Source: Clostridiales bacterium (lineage in GTDB: Bacteria > Bacillota > Clostridia > Oscillospirales > Oscillospiraceae). From it: a DNA stretch of 59,107 bases. The position numbers and the translations under genes are program-made. The stretch is from positions 1 to 59,107 of the forward strand of contig JAAYAR010000090.1 in the NCBI GenBank assembly GCA_012719235.1. The letters are read 5' to 3'. Under the pieces are notes generated by a model. That model was not told the origin of the DNA. It saw nothing but the letters and a program-made list of their open reading frames with translations, and did not search any database. Each line of letters opens with the position of its first letter. Within the stretch, counting starts at the first letter, position 1. Shown here piece after piece: positions 26,790 to 36,925 of this stretch.

Positions 26790-27644
26790 ATGGTAAGAAC
26801 ATACAGCGCGCTTTGCATTGACGTCAGGAACACTCTCAGCGCGGCTGGGGTATCTTCAGCCGCGCTGGAAGCCCGTGAGATCGTCTGCGGCGCAGCTGAC
26901 AAAACGCGCGACGAGTTCTACCGCGATATGGGCCTGTATGCCTCAAAGGAGATAGAAGAGCGGGTCGAGTGGCTCGTCTACCGCCGTCTGAAGGGCGAAC
27001 CGGTGGCGTATCTGACCGGGAGATGGGAATTCTACGGTATAGACCTTGAAATAAACAGTTCGGTGCTCGTCCCCCGGATCGATACGGAACTGCTCGCGCA
27101 GGAGGCGATACGCCTTATCGAAGGCCGCTCTGCCCGGGTCCTGGATCTGTGCTGCGGCAGCGGCTGCGTAGGTATCGCCATCGCCGCGAACGTGCCGGAT
27201 TGTAAAGTGATCCTTGCGGACGTCTCGTCGGATGCGCTTGAGGTGGCCGGGCGCAACGTCGCTTTGAACGGCCTCACCGAAAGGGTCAAAACACTCAGAG
27301 CCGACGCACACAGGCCGCCCGTGAATCTGCCGTGGGCTTTTGATATGATCGTCTGCAACCCTCCGTATGTTGCCGCCTGGGAGATGGAATTGCTCGACGC
27401 CTCCGTGAGGAATTACGAGCCGCGCATCGCGCTCCTCGGGGGCGAGACCGGCTTGGAATTCTATCCCGACATCTGCACGTACTGGAAACGCGCGTTAAAA
27501 AGAGGCGCGTGTCTTCTGTTTGAGTGCGGCGTCGGGCAGGCGCCCGCCGTCTGCGATATCATGACAAAATGCGGCTACGAGGTGGAACGCGTGTTGAAGG
27601 ACACGGCCGGTATAGACCGGGTCGTCGTCGGCACGATAGACTAG
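26790..27644 (+). CDS. prmC: Release-factor glutamine methyltransferase
   Basis: A 284-residue SAM-dependent methyltransferase that methylates the GGQ glutamine of peptide chain release factors. SAM-binding motif I is [14 protein letters not shown] (residues 117-130), and the catalytic NPPY motif, which binds the glutamine amide, is at 190-193. The N-terminal helical domain with [11 protein letters not shown] is typical. The start is seven bases after the DUF1385 stop. Release factor prfA, its usual neighbour and substrate gene, is not in the window. Confidence 0.95.
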   Translation: MVRTYSALCIDVRNTLSAAGVSSAALEAREIVCGAADKTRDEFYRDMGLYASKEIEERVEWLVYRRLKGEPVAYLTGRWEFYGIDLEINSSVLVPRIDTELLAQEAIRLIEGRSARVLDLCCGSGCVGIAIAANVPDCKVILADVSSDALEVAGRNVALNGLTERVKTLRADAHRPPVNLPWAFDMIVCNPPYVAAWEMELLDASVRNYEPRIALLGGETGLEFYPDICTYWKRALKRGACLLFECGVGQAPAVCDIMTKCGYEVERVLKDTAGIDRVVVGTID

Positions 27645-27717
27645 AACAATATATGTTGTCGCCCGGCCGGGGCTTTATAAGGATAAATTCTTAAAGATGA
27701 AAGGGATGGACATAATC

Positions 27718-28818
27718 ATGGCGGACAAAAAGAAAGCCTACCAGGCTGCGGCTCCTGCCGAAGACAGAAAAAAAGCGCTTGAAACGGCTCTGGCTCAGAT
27801 AGAGAAAGATTACGGCAAAGGCTCGATCATGCGGCTGGGAGAGAACCTCGGCATGCAGGTCGAGGCGATATCCACCGGGTCGCTCTCTCTCGATATGGCG
27901 CTCGGCATAGGGGGAGTTCCCCGCGGCAGGATCGTCGAGATCTACGGCCCCGAGTCTTCAGGCAAGACAACGCTCGCGCTGCATATCCTGGCGGAAGCGC
28001 AGAAGTTAGGCGGAGAAGTCGCTTTCATCGACGCCGAGCACGCGCTCGACCCCGTATACGCGAAGGCTGTGGGTGTCGATATCGACAGCGTGCTAATTTC
28101 TCAGCCGGACACGGGGGAGCAGGCGCTCGAGATAACGGAGATGCTGGTGCGCTCGGGCGCTGTCGACGTCGTCGTCGTGGACTCTGTTGCGGCGCTCGTG
28201 CCCCGGGCGGAGATAGAGGGCGACATGGGCGACTCTTTTGTCGGCCTGCAGGCCCGCCTGATGTCGCAGGCCCTGAGGAAGCTGGCAGGTTCGATAGCAA
28301 AGACGAACTGTATCCTCGTCTTTATAAACCAGATCCGCGACAAGATAGGCGTCATGTACGGCAGCAGCGAAACAACGACTGGCGGACGCGCGCTGAAGTT
28401 TTACGCGAGCGTACGTATCGATATACGCAAGATCGAGACGCTGCGCGGCACCGACGAGGTGATCGGCAGCCGCACGCGCGCCCGAATCGTGAAAAACAAG
28501 GTTGCCCCACCGTTCAGGGAGGGCGAATTCGATATCATGTACGGCGAGGGCATCTCGTTCACCGGTGAGCTGCTGGATCTTGGAGTCAAGCTCGACCTCG
28601 TACAGAAAAGCGGTTCCTGGTTCTCGATCGGCGAAACGCGCATCGGGCAGGGGAGAGACAAAGCGAAACAGTACCTGAAAGAAAACCCCGACGTCGCCGA
28701 GAAGCTGCGCGCCGAGATACTTAAGAACGCGGGGAAACTGATGAGCAACCAGTCGCGCATCGCGGCGCAGGCTGCGGGGCGGGCAATAAACGTTTCGGCG
28801 GACGATTTTGATGGCTGA
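27718..28818 (+). CDS. recA: Recombinase RecA
   Basis: A 366-residue RecA from the chosen start. Walker [10 protein letters not shown] is at about residues 77-85, with the conserved [12 protein letters not shown], loop L2 region and the [20 protein letters not shown] block. I chose the ATG beginning MADKKK, the usual RecA opening, with AAAGGG 12 bases upstream; in-frame ATGs at 27697 and 27706 are alternatives. No canonical LexA box is visible upstream. recX overlaps its 3' end. Confidence 0.97.
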   Translation: MADKKKAYQAAAPAEDRKKALETALAQIEKDYGKGSIMRLGENLGMQVEAISTGSLSLDMALGIGGVPRGRIVEIYGPESSGKTTLALHILAEAQKLGGEVAFIDAEHALDPVYAKAVGVDIDSVLISQPDTGEQALEITEMLVRSGAVDVVVVDSVAALVPRAEIEGDMGDSFVGLQARLMSQALRKLAGSIAKTNCILVFINQIRDKIGVMYGSSETTTGGRALKFYASVRIDIRKIETLRGTDEVIGSRTRARIVKNKVAPPFREGEFDIMYGEGISFTGELLDLGVKLDLVQKSGSWFSIGETRIGQGRDKAKQYLKENPDVAEKLRAEILKNAGKLMSNQSRIAAQAAGRAINVSADDFDG

Positions 28819-29425
28819 GATCATAAAAGTCGAGCAAAAAAAGACGTCGAAGGTCGTTACGGTTTTCTATAACGGGGGTTCATTCGAGATGCCAGCGGAT
28901 ATGGCCGCGGACAGGGGGCTGCGCGTCGGCCTGTGTCTCGACGCGGATGAACTTGAAGAGCTCAAAGCCGAGGGCGAGCGCAGGCTTGCTCTGCTAAGAG
29001 CCGCGAGATACGCGTCCTCAAGACCGATATCGAAGAAAGAGCTCAGAGATAAGCTCGTGCGCTCCGGGACCGGCATAGAGCACGCAAAAGCCGCGGCCGA
29101 GCGCATGGAAGAACTGGGGGTCGTGAACGAGCATGAGTTTGCCCGCAGCCTTGTTCGCGTATACGCCGCGAAGGGTTACGGCCGCGGGCGCGTGATGCAG
29201 GAATTTCGCGCGAGGGGCGTACCGCGGGATATCTGGGACAGCGCGCTCTCCGATATGCCGGACCCAAAGGACGCAATAATGCGTTACCTGTCGCGCCATC
29301 TGCCCGACCATCCGGATCCCAAAGAGGTCAGGAGGGCCGCGGACGCCCTTTACCGCAGGGGATTCGACTGGGAAGATATAAGAGCGCAGATCCGCGGAAT
29401 AACTGACGATATCCCGGAGGAATAA
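28811..29425 (+). CDS. recX: RecA regulator RecX
   Basis: A 204-residue RecX-family protein with repeated three-helix modules, seen as [16 protein letters not shown]...[17 protein letters not shown] and [16 protein letters not shown]. RecX binds RecA filaments and modulates recombination. The start is ATG, overlapping the last codons of recA by eight bases; a TTG directly before is also in frame. This overlap should keep RecX well below RecA in amount if coupling is inefficient. Confidence 0.92.
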   Translation: MAEIIKVEQKKTSKVVTVFYNGGSFEMPADMAADRGLRVGLCLDADELEELKAEGERRLALLRAARYASSRPISKKELRDKLVRSGTGIEHAKAAAERMEELGVVNEHEFARSLVRVYAAKGYGRGRVMQEFRARGVPRDIWDSALSDMPDPKDAIMRYLSRHLPDHPDPKEVRRAADALYRRGFDWEDIRAQIRGITDDIPEE

Positions 29426-29430
29426 AATCT

Positions 29431-30750
29431 ATGGCGAAGATCTCGCTTATCTCGCTCGGGTGCGAGAAGAATACGGTAAACAGCGAGCAGATGCTGTGGC
29501 TTCTGACACAGGCGGGCCATGAGACGACGGACCCCGAATATTCCGACGTCGTCATACTGAACACCTGCGGATTCATTGACTCTGCCAAGACGGAGGCCAT
29601 CGAGCATATCCTTTCTCTCGCCAGACTGCGCGACGGCGGACATGATTTTAAGATAATCGTCGCAGGTTGTCTTGCGCAGCGGCACCCGGACGAGATACTT
29701 TCGGAACTGCCGGAAGTGGACGGTATTTTGGGGACGGGCAGCTACAGCGAGATCAACCGTGTCGTGGACGAGGTGCTCAGCGGTGAAAAGCCGAAACTGC
29801 TGGGGGAGATCGACGGACCCGTGCCCGATGTTCCCCGCCTTGTTACGACGCCGAAGTGGTACTCGTATCTGAAGATCGCCGAGGGCTGCGACAACCGCTG
29901 CGCCTACTGCGTGATCCCCTCTATCCGCGGGCGCTACCGCAGCAGAACGATGGACGAAGTCCTTGACGAAGCCCGGGGCCTTGCGAGGAGCGGAACAAAG
30001 GAATTGATCCTGATAGCGCAGGACGTGACCCGGTACGGACGGGATCTTCGAGACGGGTCTTCTCTTTCGGAGCTGCTCAGAAGGCTTTGCGGGATAGAGG
30101 GCATCGAGTGGGTGAGACTGCACTATCTGTATCCCGATGAGATCACGGACGAGCTCTTAGAGGTCATTGCGGGCGAGGCGAAGATACTAAAATACTTCGA
30201 TCTTCCGATACAGCACGTCAATGACGCGATACTGCGGAGCATGAACAGGCGGACGACGAAATCGGAGCTTGAAACTCTGCTCGGGAAGATCCGCGCGAGC
30301 GCGCCGGACGCTGTACTGAGAACGTCGATCATCTGCGGGCTGCCCGGCGAGGGTGAAGAGGAATTCCGGGAGCTGTGTGATTTTCTGAGCCGCCACAGGT
30401 TTCAGCGGGCCGGTTTCTTCGCGTTCTCCCCTCAGGAGGGAACCAAGGCGGCCTCGATGCCCTGTCAGGTACCGGAGGAGACGGCGCTTTCGCGTGTGGA
30501 GATACTCCAGAGGCTCCAGGAGCGCATAATGTATGAATACAATCTCAGCCGCCTTAACACCGAGATCAACGTCTTGTGCGAGGGTTATGACCCGGACCGC
30601 GGCGTATACTTCGGCAGGAGCGGGGCCGATTCCCCGGGAATTGACGAGCAGGTCCGGTTCAGGTCCCGCAAAAAAGTGCCGGAGGGTTCCTTTGTCAGGG
30701 TGCTTGCGAAGGAATTGTCGGAAGGCGAGATCCTCGGCGAGCGCATATAA
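29431..30750 (+). CDS. rimO: Ribosomal protein S12 methylthiotransferase RimO
   Basis: A 439-residue radical SAM methylthiotransferase that thiomethylates an aspartate of ribosomal protein S12. The N-terminal UPF0004 domain supplies auxiliary-cluster cysteines C11, C46 and C80. The radical SAM motif is C153-x3-C157-x2-C160 within GCDNRCAYCVIPSIRG, and a TRAM domain ends the protein. The start SLGCEKNTVNSE and the motif FIDSAKTEAI distinguish RimO from MiaB. The start follows CGGAGG. It is close behind recX. Confidence 0.96.
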   Translation: MAKISLISLGCEKNTVNSEQMLWLLTQAGHETTDPEYSDVVILNTCGFIDSAKTEAIEHILSLARLRDGGHDFKIIVAGCLAQRHPDEILSELPEVDGILGTGSYSEINRVVDEVLSGEKPKLLGEIDGPVPDVPRLVTTPKWYSYLKIAEGCDNRCAYCVIPSIRGRYRSRTMDEVLDEARGLARSGTKELILIAQDVTRYGRDLRDGSSLSELLRRLCGIEGIEWVRLHYLYPDEITDELLEVIAGEAKILKYFDLPIQHVNDAILRSMNRRTTKSELETLLGKIRASAPDAVLRTSIICGLPGEGEEEFRELCDFLSRHRFQRAGFFAFSPQEGTKAASMPCQVPEETALSRVEILQRLQERIMYEYNLSRLNTEINVLCEGYDPDRGVYFGRSGADSPGIDEQVRFRSRKKVPEGSFVRVLAKELSEGEILGERI

Positions 30751-30814
30751 TATGTGATATTAGTGCCGCCCGGTATACGGATAATTGACAGAACACGGAT
30801 CTCACGCCTCGCGC

Positions 30815-30844
30815 TTGACAGAGCCGCGGACTGCGTGATATCAT
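30815..30844 (+). promoter_or_regulatory. Promoter of the cysS T-box transcript
   Basis: A perfect TTGACA (30815-30820) is followed after 18 bases by TATCAT (30839-30844). Transcription would begin just before the T-box stem I. Confidence 0.7.
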
Positions 30845-30850
30845 ACGTTG

Positions 30851-31078
30851 CGTCGCTATGAACGGGAAGAGTAACCGCTTTTTGTGTACAGAGAGGAGCG
30901 CAGTCTGCTGAGAGCGTGCCCGCAAACAAAGAGCGGCCAAGTGCGCCCGGGAGCGCGGGGGAGGAAATGCCCCCCGTGAGGCCGCGTCAGTGCCGCGCCG
31001 CAAGGCTAGAGTGATAAACGAGAGTGGAACCGCGAGTCGATCGACCCGCCTCTCTTTCAGAGGGGCGGTTTTTATTTT
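30851..31078 (+). promoter_or_regulatory. T-box riboswitch, cysteine-specific
   Basis: The T-box core GAGTGGAACCGCG (31022-31034) lies just before a terminator hairpin, CCGCCTCTC (31046-31054) with GAGGGGCGG (31060-31068), then a T-rich run. Upstream is a stem I-like region containing AGAGTAA and GAGAGG. TGC at 30917-30919, a cysteine codon after GCTGAGAGCG, is the best specifier candidate. T-boxes bind uncharged tRNA, which stabilises the antiterminator and lets transcription enter the downstream gene, here cysS. Together with its promoter it fills the 404 bases between rimO and cysS. Confidence 0.93.
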
Positions 31079-31154
31079 CCGGGAAACAGAGCCGTCCCAA
31101 GCGGCGCCCTTACGGGCAGCTGATCAGAAATGAGCTTAGAAAGGAATGGTAATA

Positions 31155-32552
31155 GTGAAGCTGTACAACACGCTCTCGGGCAAAAAAGAGGAGTTTATTC
31201 CGATCGTTCCGGGCGAGGTGAAAATGTACATCTGCGGCCCGACGGTCTATAACCTGATCCATGTCGGCAACGCCCGCCCGATGATCATTTTCGACGTGCT
31301 GCGCAGGTATTTCACCTACAAGGGATACAAGGTCACGTTCGTACAGAACTTTACGGACGTTGACGACAAGATCATCCGCCGAGCGAACGAGGAGGGCGCC
31401 TCCTCCGACGAGATCGCCCGGAAATATATCGAAGAGTATTTTAAAGACGCAGACGGCTTGGGGGTGCTCCGCGCCGATGTCCACCCGAAAGCCACTGAGA
31501 ATATCGGTGAGATCATCGATATGGTCAAAAAACTGATCGATAAGGGGTATGCGTACGTTTCCGGGGGCGACGTCTACTTCAGGACAAATGCCTTCAAAAA
31601 TTACGGCGCGTTGTCCCGCCAGCCGCTTGACGAGCTGGAAGCCGGTGCGCGTGTCGAGGTCAGCGAGGCAAAGGAGTCGCCTGTCGACTTTGCGCTCTGG
31701 AAGGCCTCCAAACCCGGGGAGCCGGCGTGGCCGTCCCCGTGGGGCGAGGGGCGCCCCGGCTGGCACATCGAGTGTTCTGCCATGTCGAACCGCTATCTGG
31801 GAAAGACGATCGACATACATTGCGGCGGTCAGGATCTGATCTTTCCCCACCATGAAAACGAGATAGCGCAGAGCGAGTGCGCAAACGGCAGTAAATTCGT
31901 CAACTACTGGCTCCACAACGGATTCCTGAGCATAGACAACAAGAAGATGTCGAAGTCCCTCGGAAATTTCTTTACGGTGCGAGACGCAGCCCAGGCCTAC
32001 GGCTATGAGGCTATCCGATTCTTCATGCTCTCCGCGTCATACAGGAGCCCTCTCAACTACTCCGCAGAGAGCCTCGAGCAATCGGCAGCGGCGCTCGAGA
32101 GGCTGTACACCACAAAAGGAAATCTTGAGTTTCTTATGAATAACGGTGCGGACGGGGATATGCGCGAAGCAGAAAAAGCCCGACTCGGGGAGCTTGCCGC
32201 ATATAAAAAAGCTTTTGAAGAGGCGATGGACGACGATATGAACACGGCCGACGCCCTCTCTGCGGTATTTGAGATGGTCCGCGAGATAAACACGGCCGTT
32301 GCGAACGACCCGACAAAAGCATTTGCGGGAGCCTGTCTTGAAAAGCTCTCCGAACTCACCGGAGTGCTGGGCCTTCTCTACGGCAAAAAAGAAGAGAGCC
32401 TTGACGAGAGAGTGCGGCAGCTCATCGAAGAACGCCAGGCTGCCCGCAAAGCCAGAAATTTCTCCGAAGCAGACCGGATCCGAGATGAACTGAAGAGTAT
32501 GGGCGTTATTCTCGAAGACACCCCGCAGGGTGTTAAATGGAGAAAAGCGTAA
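31155..32552 (+). CDS. cysS: Cysteinyl-tRNA synthetase
   Basis: A 465-residue class I aminoacyl-tRNA synthetase that charges tRNA-Cys. It has the zinc-binding CGPTVYN start region, the HIGH-class motif HVGN, the zinc-ligand region around HIECS and [10 protein letters not shown], and KMSKS near residue 265. I chose the GTG at 31155: AGAAAGGA ends at 31145 and would be too close to the ATG at 31146, and MKLYNTL is the usual opening. It is controlled by the upstream T-box. Confidence 0.96.
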   Translation: MKLYNTLSGKKEEFIPIVPGEVKMYICGPTVYNLIHVGNARPMIIFDVLRRYFTYKGYKVTFVQNFTDVDDKIIRRANEEGASSDEIARKYIEEYFKDADGLGVLRADVHPKATENIGEIIDMVKKLIDKGYAYVSGGDVYFRTNAFKNYGALSRQPLDELEAGARVEVSEAKESPVDFALWKASKPGEPAWPSPWGEGRPGWHIECSAMSNRYLGKTIDIHCGGQDLIFPHHENEIAQSECANGSKFVNYWLHNGFLSIDNKKMSKSLGNFFTVRDAAQAYGYEAIRFFMLSASYRSPLNYSAESLEQSAAALERLYTTKGNLEFLMNNGADGDMREAEKARLGELAAYKKAFEEAMDDDMNTADALSAVFEMVREINTAVANDPTKAFAGACLEKLSELTGVLGLLYGKKEESLDERVRQLIEERQAARKARNFSEADRIRDELKSMGVILEDTPQGVKWRKA

Positions 32553-32560
32553 TAATTGTT

Positions 32561-32589
32561 TTTACAATCTGCGGCTGACGGATTATAAT
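32561..32589 (+). promoter_or_regulatory. Promoter of polA
   Basis: TTTACA (32561-32566) and a perfect TATAAT (32584-32589) are 17 bases apart. They lie just after cysS and about 180 bases before polA, leaving a leader that contains a hairpin. Confidence 0.75.
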
Positions 32590-32608
32590 AAACACTGTCA
32601 TACAAGCT

Positions 32609-32628
32609 GCCCTGAACTCTTTCAGGGC
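32609..32628 (+). other. Hairpin in the polA leader
   Basis: GCCCTGAA and TTCAGGGC form a perfect eight-base stem with a four-base loop, about 15 bases after the expected transcription start. No T-run follows, so it is not a standard terminator. A 10-base tandem repeat (TTATGTGGAT/C, 32691-32710) lies further down the same leader. Confidence 0.55.
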
Positions 32629-32767
32629 AACCTGTATAATATGCCCGTCAGTCGCGTGCGAAAATTCGGCGATGGCGGCAAAGAACCATTTTATGTGGAT
32701 TTATGTGGACGCCGCCGCCCGGCACATGCGGGAAGCGGACGAGTCCTGGCATTGAAAGGAGCTGCGC

Positions 32768-35353
32768 ATGAAGCTACTGGCGCTTGACGGGAACAGCCTC
32801 ATAAACAGGGCGTTCTATGCCATCAGGCCGCTGAGCAACAAAGAGGGCCTGCCCACAAATGCGATCTTCGGATTCTTGAATATTTACCTCAGGCTGCTTG
32901 CCGAGGAACCCTGCGACGGCGTATGCGTGGCGTTTGACACCATTGAGCCGACGTTTAGAAAAGAGCGTTACGAGGGTTACAAAGCAAAGCGCAAGGGCAT
33001 GCCGGACGAGCTCGCGCTGCAGCTACCGTATCTGAAGCAGATACTGGACGCGCTCGGCGTAAGGCGGATGGAGCTGCCCGGGTGGGAGGCCGACGATATT
33101 CTGGGTACGGTCGCACGTATGCTGGGCGAGGGGGGGCATTCCTGCGTCGTCGTGACCGGGGACAGGGACAGCCTTCAGCTGGCGGACGAGAATACCAGCG
33201 TGCGGCTGGTGCTTTCGAAAGGCGGCGTCAGCTCAGATAAGTTGTACACTCCGGAGACGTTTTTTCAGGAGTACGGCTTTCCACCGCGCCTGCTGACAGA
33301 CCTCAAGGCGCTTATGGGCGACAGTTCGGACAATATCCCCGGCGTCACCGGGATCGGCGAGAAGACGGCGCTGGAGCTTGTCCGCCGTTTCGGGGATATT
33401 GACAGCCTTTACGCGGCCTCACCGTGGCCCGGCATAAGCCCGGGCGTAGCGAATAAGCTGCGAGCCGGTGAAGAGCAGTGCAGGCTCTCAAAGTGGCTGG
33501 CGACGATAGACTGCTCGGCGCCCGTCGACTTTGACCCGGAGGAGATCGTCACAACGGGCAGAGACGATAAAAAACTCCTGGAGCTGCTGGAAAAGCTTGA
33601 GCTGAAAAGGCTCATAGACAGGCTTGAGATAGCAATCCCGGGGACCGCTCCGGACACACAGGCCCATGACAGCCCGGAGACCCGGATCCTGACCCGAGGA
33701 GAGTTTTTCGATTATGTCGGCGGGCTGGAAAAGGCGTATTATTCGGTTTATGCGGGCGTTCTTTGCGCCGGAAGCGGCGGTGAATGGCGCGCACTGAATA
33801 TGAATGAGTATGAGAACGGCCCTGACGGTGCGATGAAAGAGTTCCTGGAGTCAGGCGTTCAGAAGGTCGGGCACGCCGTAAAGGAGCAGCTGTCGCAGTT
33901 CGGCACGGACGGGGCAGAGACAGTCGTTTTCGATACGTCACTTGCCGCCTATCTTATAGACCCGTCCCGTTCCGATTATTCCGTTGAAAAATGCGCGCAG
34001 GCCGATCTGGGCAGGATATTGCCCGATCCCGCGGGCGGGAGCCCCGAGGAGGCCGCGGCGGCGGCGGGGCTGCGGGCCCTCAGTGTATGGGAGCTTGAGC
34101 AAAAACTCAAACCGAAGCTTGAAGAGCTCGGTATGAACATCCTGTACTATGACATGGAGCTCCCTCTCACGGCTGTCATCGCCCGGATGGAGCGCGCCGG
34201 CTTTCTTGTCGACAGGGAGGGCCTGGAGCATTTCGGCGCGTGGCTCGAGCAGAATGTCGCGGTGGAGCAGCAGAGCATATACGCGCTGGCTGAAGAGGAA
34301 TTCAATATCAACTCAACAAAGGCGCTCGGCGCCGTTCTGTTTGACAAACTGGGCCTGCCTCACGTTAAGAAGACGAAATCCGGGTATTCTACGGATATTG
34401 AAGTGCTTGAAAAACTCGCGGACCGCCATGAGATAGTGCAGCACATCATCAATTACAGGAAACTGAGCAAGCTCAAGAGCACCTATGCCGAGGGGCTGCT
34501 GAAGGTCATAGGGCAGGACGGGCGGATACACACAAAACTGAACATGACGGTGACGTCCACCGGCAGGCTCAGCTCAACGGATCCGAATCTTCAGAATATT
34601 CCGGTCCGGGGCGAGCTCGGAAGCGAACTTCGCAGGTTTTTTATCGCGCCGCCGGGATACGTGCTCATTGACGCGGATTATTCTCAGATAGAGCTGCGCG
34701 TTCTGGCGCATATATCGGAAGACGAGAACATGATCGAGGCGTTTTCACAAGGCGCCGACATACACAAGACAACTGCCGCCCAGGTCTTCGGCGTGAGAGT
34801 CGAGGACGTGACGCCGCATATGCGCAGGAGCGCGAAGGCCGTGAACTTCGGTATAGTTTACGGGATATCTGATTTCGCACTCGGCCAGGATCTCGGTGTA
34901 CCGCGTGCGGAGGCCAGGCGCTATATGGACGCCTACCTCGAGCGCTTCAGCGGCGTACGGTCATATATGGAACGCATCAAGAAGCAGGCCGCTGTCCAGG
35001 GGTACGTATCCACACTGTACGGCCGCCGCAGGTACTTGCCGGAGCTCAAATCACCCAACTACAATATTCGTTCGTTCGGCGAGCGCGTCGCGCTGAACGC
35101 GCCTATTCAGGGCACCGCGGCGGACATAATCAAGCTCGCGATGATCGCCGTGGACAGGGCGCTTTCGGAAGAAGGCCTGCGCTCGAGGCTCCTGCTGCAG
35201 GTGCACGACGAACTGATCGTGGAGGCGCCCGAGGATGAGGCAGAATACGTCAGGACCCTCGTGACGGGCAAGATGGAGGGCGTAATTAAACTTCTGGCCC
35301 CGCTGAAGGCGGACGCGGGCACAGGCAAGAGCTGGTACGAAGCAAAGAATTGA
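32768..35353 (+). CDS. polA: DNA polymerase I
   Basis: An 861-residue family A polymerase for Okazaki fragment processing and repair. The N-terminal 5'-3' nuclease domain is intact (LDGNSLINRAFYA; DDILGT; GDSSDNIPG). The middle region (about residues 300-430) has an exonuclease-like fold pattern but lacks the DxE metal ligands, so proofreading is probably absent, as in Bacillus Pol I. The polymerase domain has motif A DADYSQIELRVLAH near 635 and motif C VHDELIVEAP near 812. The start has GAAAGGAG upstream. Confidence 0.97.
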   Translation: MKLLALDGNSLINRAFYAIRPLSNKEGLPTNAIFGFLNIYLRLLAEEPCDGVCVAFDTIEPTFRKERYEGYKAKRKGMPDELALQLPYLKQILDALGVRRMELPGWEADDILGTVARMLGEGGHSCVVVTGDRDSLQLADENTSVRLVLSKGGVSSDKLYTPETFFQEYGFPPRLLTDLKALMGDSSDNIPGVTGIGEKTALELVRRFGDIDSLYAASPWPGISPGVANKLRAGEEQCRLSKWLATIDCSAPVDFDPEEIVTTGRDDKKLLELLEKLELKRLIDRLEIAIPGTAPDTQAHDSPETRILTRGEFFDYVGGLEKAYYSVYAGVLCAGSGGEWRALNMNEYENGPDGAMKEFLESGVQKVGHAVKEQLSQFGTDGAETVVFDTSLAAYLIDPSRSDYSVEKCAQADLGRILPDPAGGSPEEAAAAAGLRALSVWELEQKLKPKLEELGMNILYYDMELPLTAVIARMERAGFLVDREGLEHFGAWLEQNVAVEQQSIYALAEEEFNINSTKALGAVLFDKLGLPHVKKTKSGYSTDIEVLEKLADRHEIVQHIINYRKLSKLKSTYAEGLLKVIGQDGRIHTKLNMTVTSTGRLSSTDPNLQNIPVRGELGSELRRFFIAPPGYVLIDADYSQIELRVLAHISEDENMIEAFSQGADIHKTTAAQVFGVRVEDVTPHMRRSAKAVNFGIVYGISDFALGQDLGVPRAEARRYMDAYLERFSGVRSYMERIKKQAAVQGYVSTLYGRRRYLPELKSPNYNIRSFGERVALNAPIQGTAADIIKLAMIAVDRALSEEGLRSRLLLQVHDELIVEAPEDEAEYVRTLVTGKMEGVIKLLAPLKADAGTGKSWYEAKN

Positions 35354-35377
35354 CGTTGAGTTGAAACGGGAGGCATA

Positions 35378-35845
35378 ATGAACGTTCGCGAGATCGGTAC
35401 AGAGCAGCTTGACAGGGTGGAGGAACTGGAGACGCTCTGTTTCAGCGTCCCGTGGAGCCGCGAGACTCTCGTCTATTCTATTGAAGATCCCACGCAGAGG
35501 TGGCTGGGATGCTTTGAGGGTGAGAAACTCATCGGATACCTGAACGTGCAGTTTGTCGCCGATGAAGGGTATGTGGGCAATGTGGCGGTTGACCCCGGAT
35601 ACAGAAATCGCGGAGCGGGCATCGCTCTGATGGACGAGCTTGACAGATACGCGTCGGAGCATAATATTGAAAAGCTGATGCTTGAAGTGCGCGAGAATAA
35701 CGCTCCGGCTATCGCCCTCTATGAAAAAAGCGGTTTTGAGCGGGTCGGCTTCAGGCCCGGGTATTACGACAGTCCCCGTGAGGGCGCGGTCCTCATGACA
35801 AAATTTCTGAACAAAGGTGAAAAGAATGATTATTCTGGCGGTTGA
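35378..35845 (+). CDS. rimI: GNAT N-acetyltransferase, RimI-like
   Basis: A 155-residue GNAT acetyltransferase with the acetyl-CoA loop VDPGYRNRGAGIALM and the C-terminal ALYEKSGFERVGFRPGYY typical of RimI, which acetylates the N-terminus of ribosomal protein S18 in E. coli. The start follows GGGAGG. It overlaps the tsaD start by 20 bases. In Firmicutes rimI usually lies between tsaB and tsaD; tsaB is absent here. The S18 substrate is inferred from the family only. Confidence 0.85.
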   Translation: MNVREIGTEQLDRVEELETLCFSVPWSRETLVYSIEDPTQRWLGCFEGEKLIGYLNVQFVADEGYVGNVAVDPGYRNRGAGIALMDELDRYASEHNIEKLMLEVRENNAPAIALYEKSGFERVGFRPGYYDSPREGAVLMTKFLNKGEKNDYSGG

Positions 35846-36830
35846 GAGTTCCTGTGATGAGACTGCCGTGGCTATAAGTGAAAACGGCCGCGTTATCCTG
35901 TCTGACCAGGTGCTCTCGCAGGCTGATCTGCACGCTGTTTACGGCGGGGTCGTACCCGAGATCGCTTCCAGAAGACATATCGAGGCAGTCGCGGGTCTTG
36001 CGGATATGGCGCTTGCCGAGGCCGGTATCGGCAAGAAGGATGTTGACGCCGTCGCCGCGACGTACGCTCCGGGCCTTATCGGCGCCGTGCTCGTCGGCCT
36101 TAACTTCGCAAAAGGCGCCGCTTTCGCTCTTGACAAGCCTCTTATAGCCGTGCACCATATGCGGGGGCACATCGCTGCGAACTATATCGCTTTCCCCGAG
36201 CTTGAGCCGCCGTTTCTTGCGCTCGTAGTCTCGGGAGGGCACAGCCTGATCGTCGACGTCAGGGGTTATACACAGATCGAGGTCCTCGGCACGACGCGCG
36301 ACGACGCGGCGGGGGAGTGCTTTGATAAATGCGCCAGAGCTCTCGGACTTCCGTACCCCGGCGGCGCCGAGCTCGACAGGCTGTCCCAGACGGGTGACAG
36401 TACAAAATATGCGCTGCCCCGGGCGCAGGTCCAGGGGAACGATCTTGATATGTCTTTTTCCGGCCTGAAGACGGCGGTGATAAATACGATCCATAACGCG
36501 GCCCAGAAGGGCATAGAGCTGGACGCGCCTTCGCTTGCCGCTTCTTTTGCCGCCGCCGTGAGCGGTGAGCTCGTGCCGCGCACTATAAAAGCGGCGCAAA
36601 GGACAGGGTATAAGAACATATGTGTCTGCGGCGGCGTCGCCGCCAATTCCCGTGTGCGTTCCGACCTCCGGGCGGCATGTACGGAATACGGGTTCAGGCT
36701 GTTCGCCCCGCCCCTGAAGCTCTGCGGCGACAATGCCGCCATGATAGCCTGTCAGGCGTATTACGAATATCTGAGCGGCAACGTCGCCTCTCTTGACATC
36801 AACGGATACGCCAACATGAGCATCTCCTGA
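35826..36830 (+). CDS. tsaD: tRNA N6-adenosine threonylcarbamoyltransferase
   Basis: A 334-residue ASKHA-fold protein that transfers the threonylcarbamoyl group to A37 of ANN-decoding tRNAs together with TsaB and TsaE. Metal-ligand histidines are in HMRGH (residues 111-115), preceded by the family motifs AVESSCDET and GGVVPEIASRRH. I chose the ATG at 35826, with GGTGA six bases upstream; a GTG three codons earlier is in frame. The start lies within rimI. TsaB, TsaE and TsaC are not in the window. Confidence 0.96.
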   Translation: MIILAVESSCDETAVAISENGRVILSDQVLSQADLHAVYGGVVPEIASRRHIEAVAGLADMALAEAGIGKKDVDAVAATYAPGLIGAVLVGLNFAKGAAFALDKPLIAVHHMRGHIAANYIAFPELEPPFLALVVSGGHSLIVDVRGYTQIEVLGTTRDDAAGECFDKCARALGLPYPGGAELDRLSQTGDSTKYALPRAQVQGNDLDMSFSGLKTAVINTIHNAAQKGIELDAPSLAASFAAAVSGELVPRTIKAAQRTGYKNICVCGGVAANSRVRSDLRAACTEYGFRLFAPPLKLCGDNAAMIACQAYYEYLSGNVASLDINGYANMSIS

Positions 36831-36856
36831 AGAAAAGCCGATGTATGAGTAGTAAT

Positions 36857-36886
36857 CGTTTCAAAGAACATGCGTTCTTTGAAACG
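36857..36886. repeat. Perfect inverted repeat after tsaD
   Basis: CGTTTCAAAGAA and TTCTTTGAAACG form a 12-base perfect stem with a six-base loop, 26 bases after tsaD. It has no T-run; it may be a terminator-like block or part of the adjoining repeat island. Confidence 0.6.
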
Positions 36887-36925
36887 GACAGGGGAAAGAC
36901 ATCGCCGCTGCTGTGGCAAAAAGCC

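Noticed and set aside
27645-27717. Possible LexA/SOS box ahead of recA
   Set aside because: GAACAATATATGTTG has the half-sites but a seven-base spacer; the Gram-positive LexA site GAAC-N4-GTTC needs four. No other match was found.
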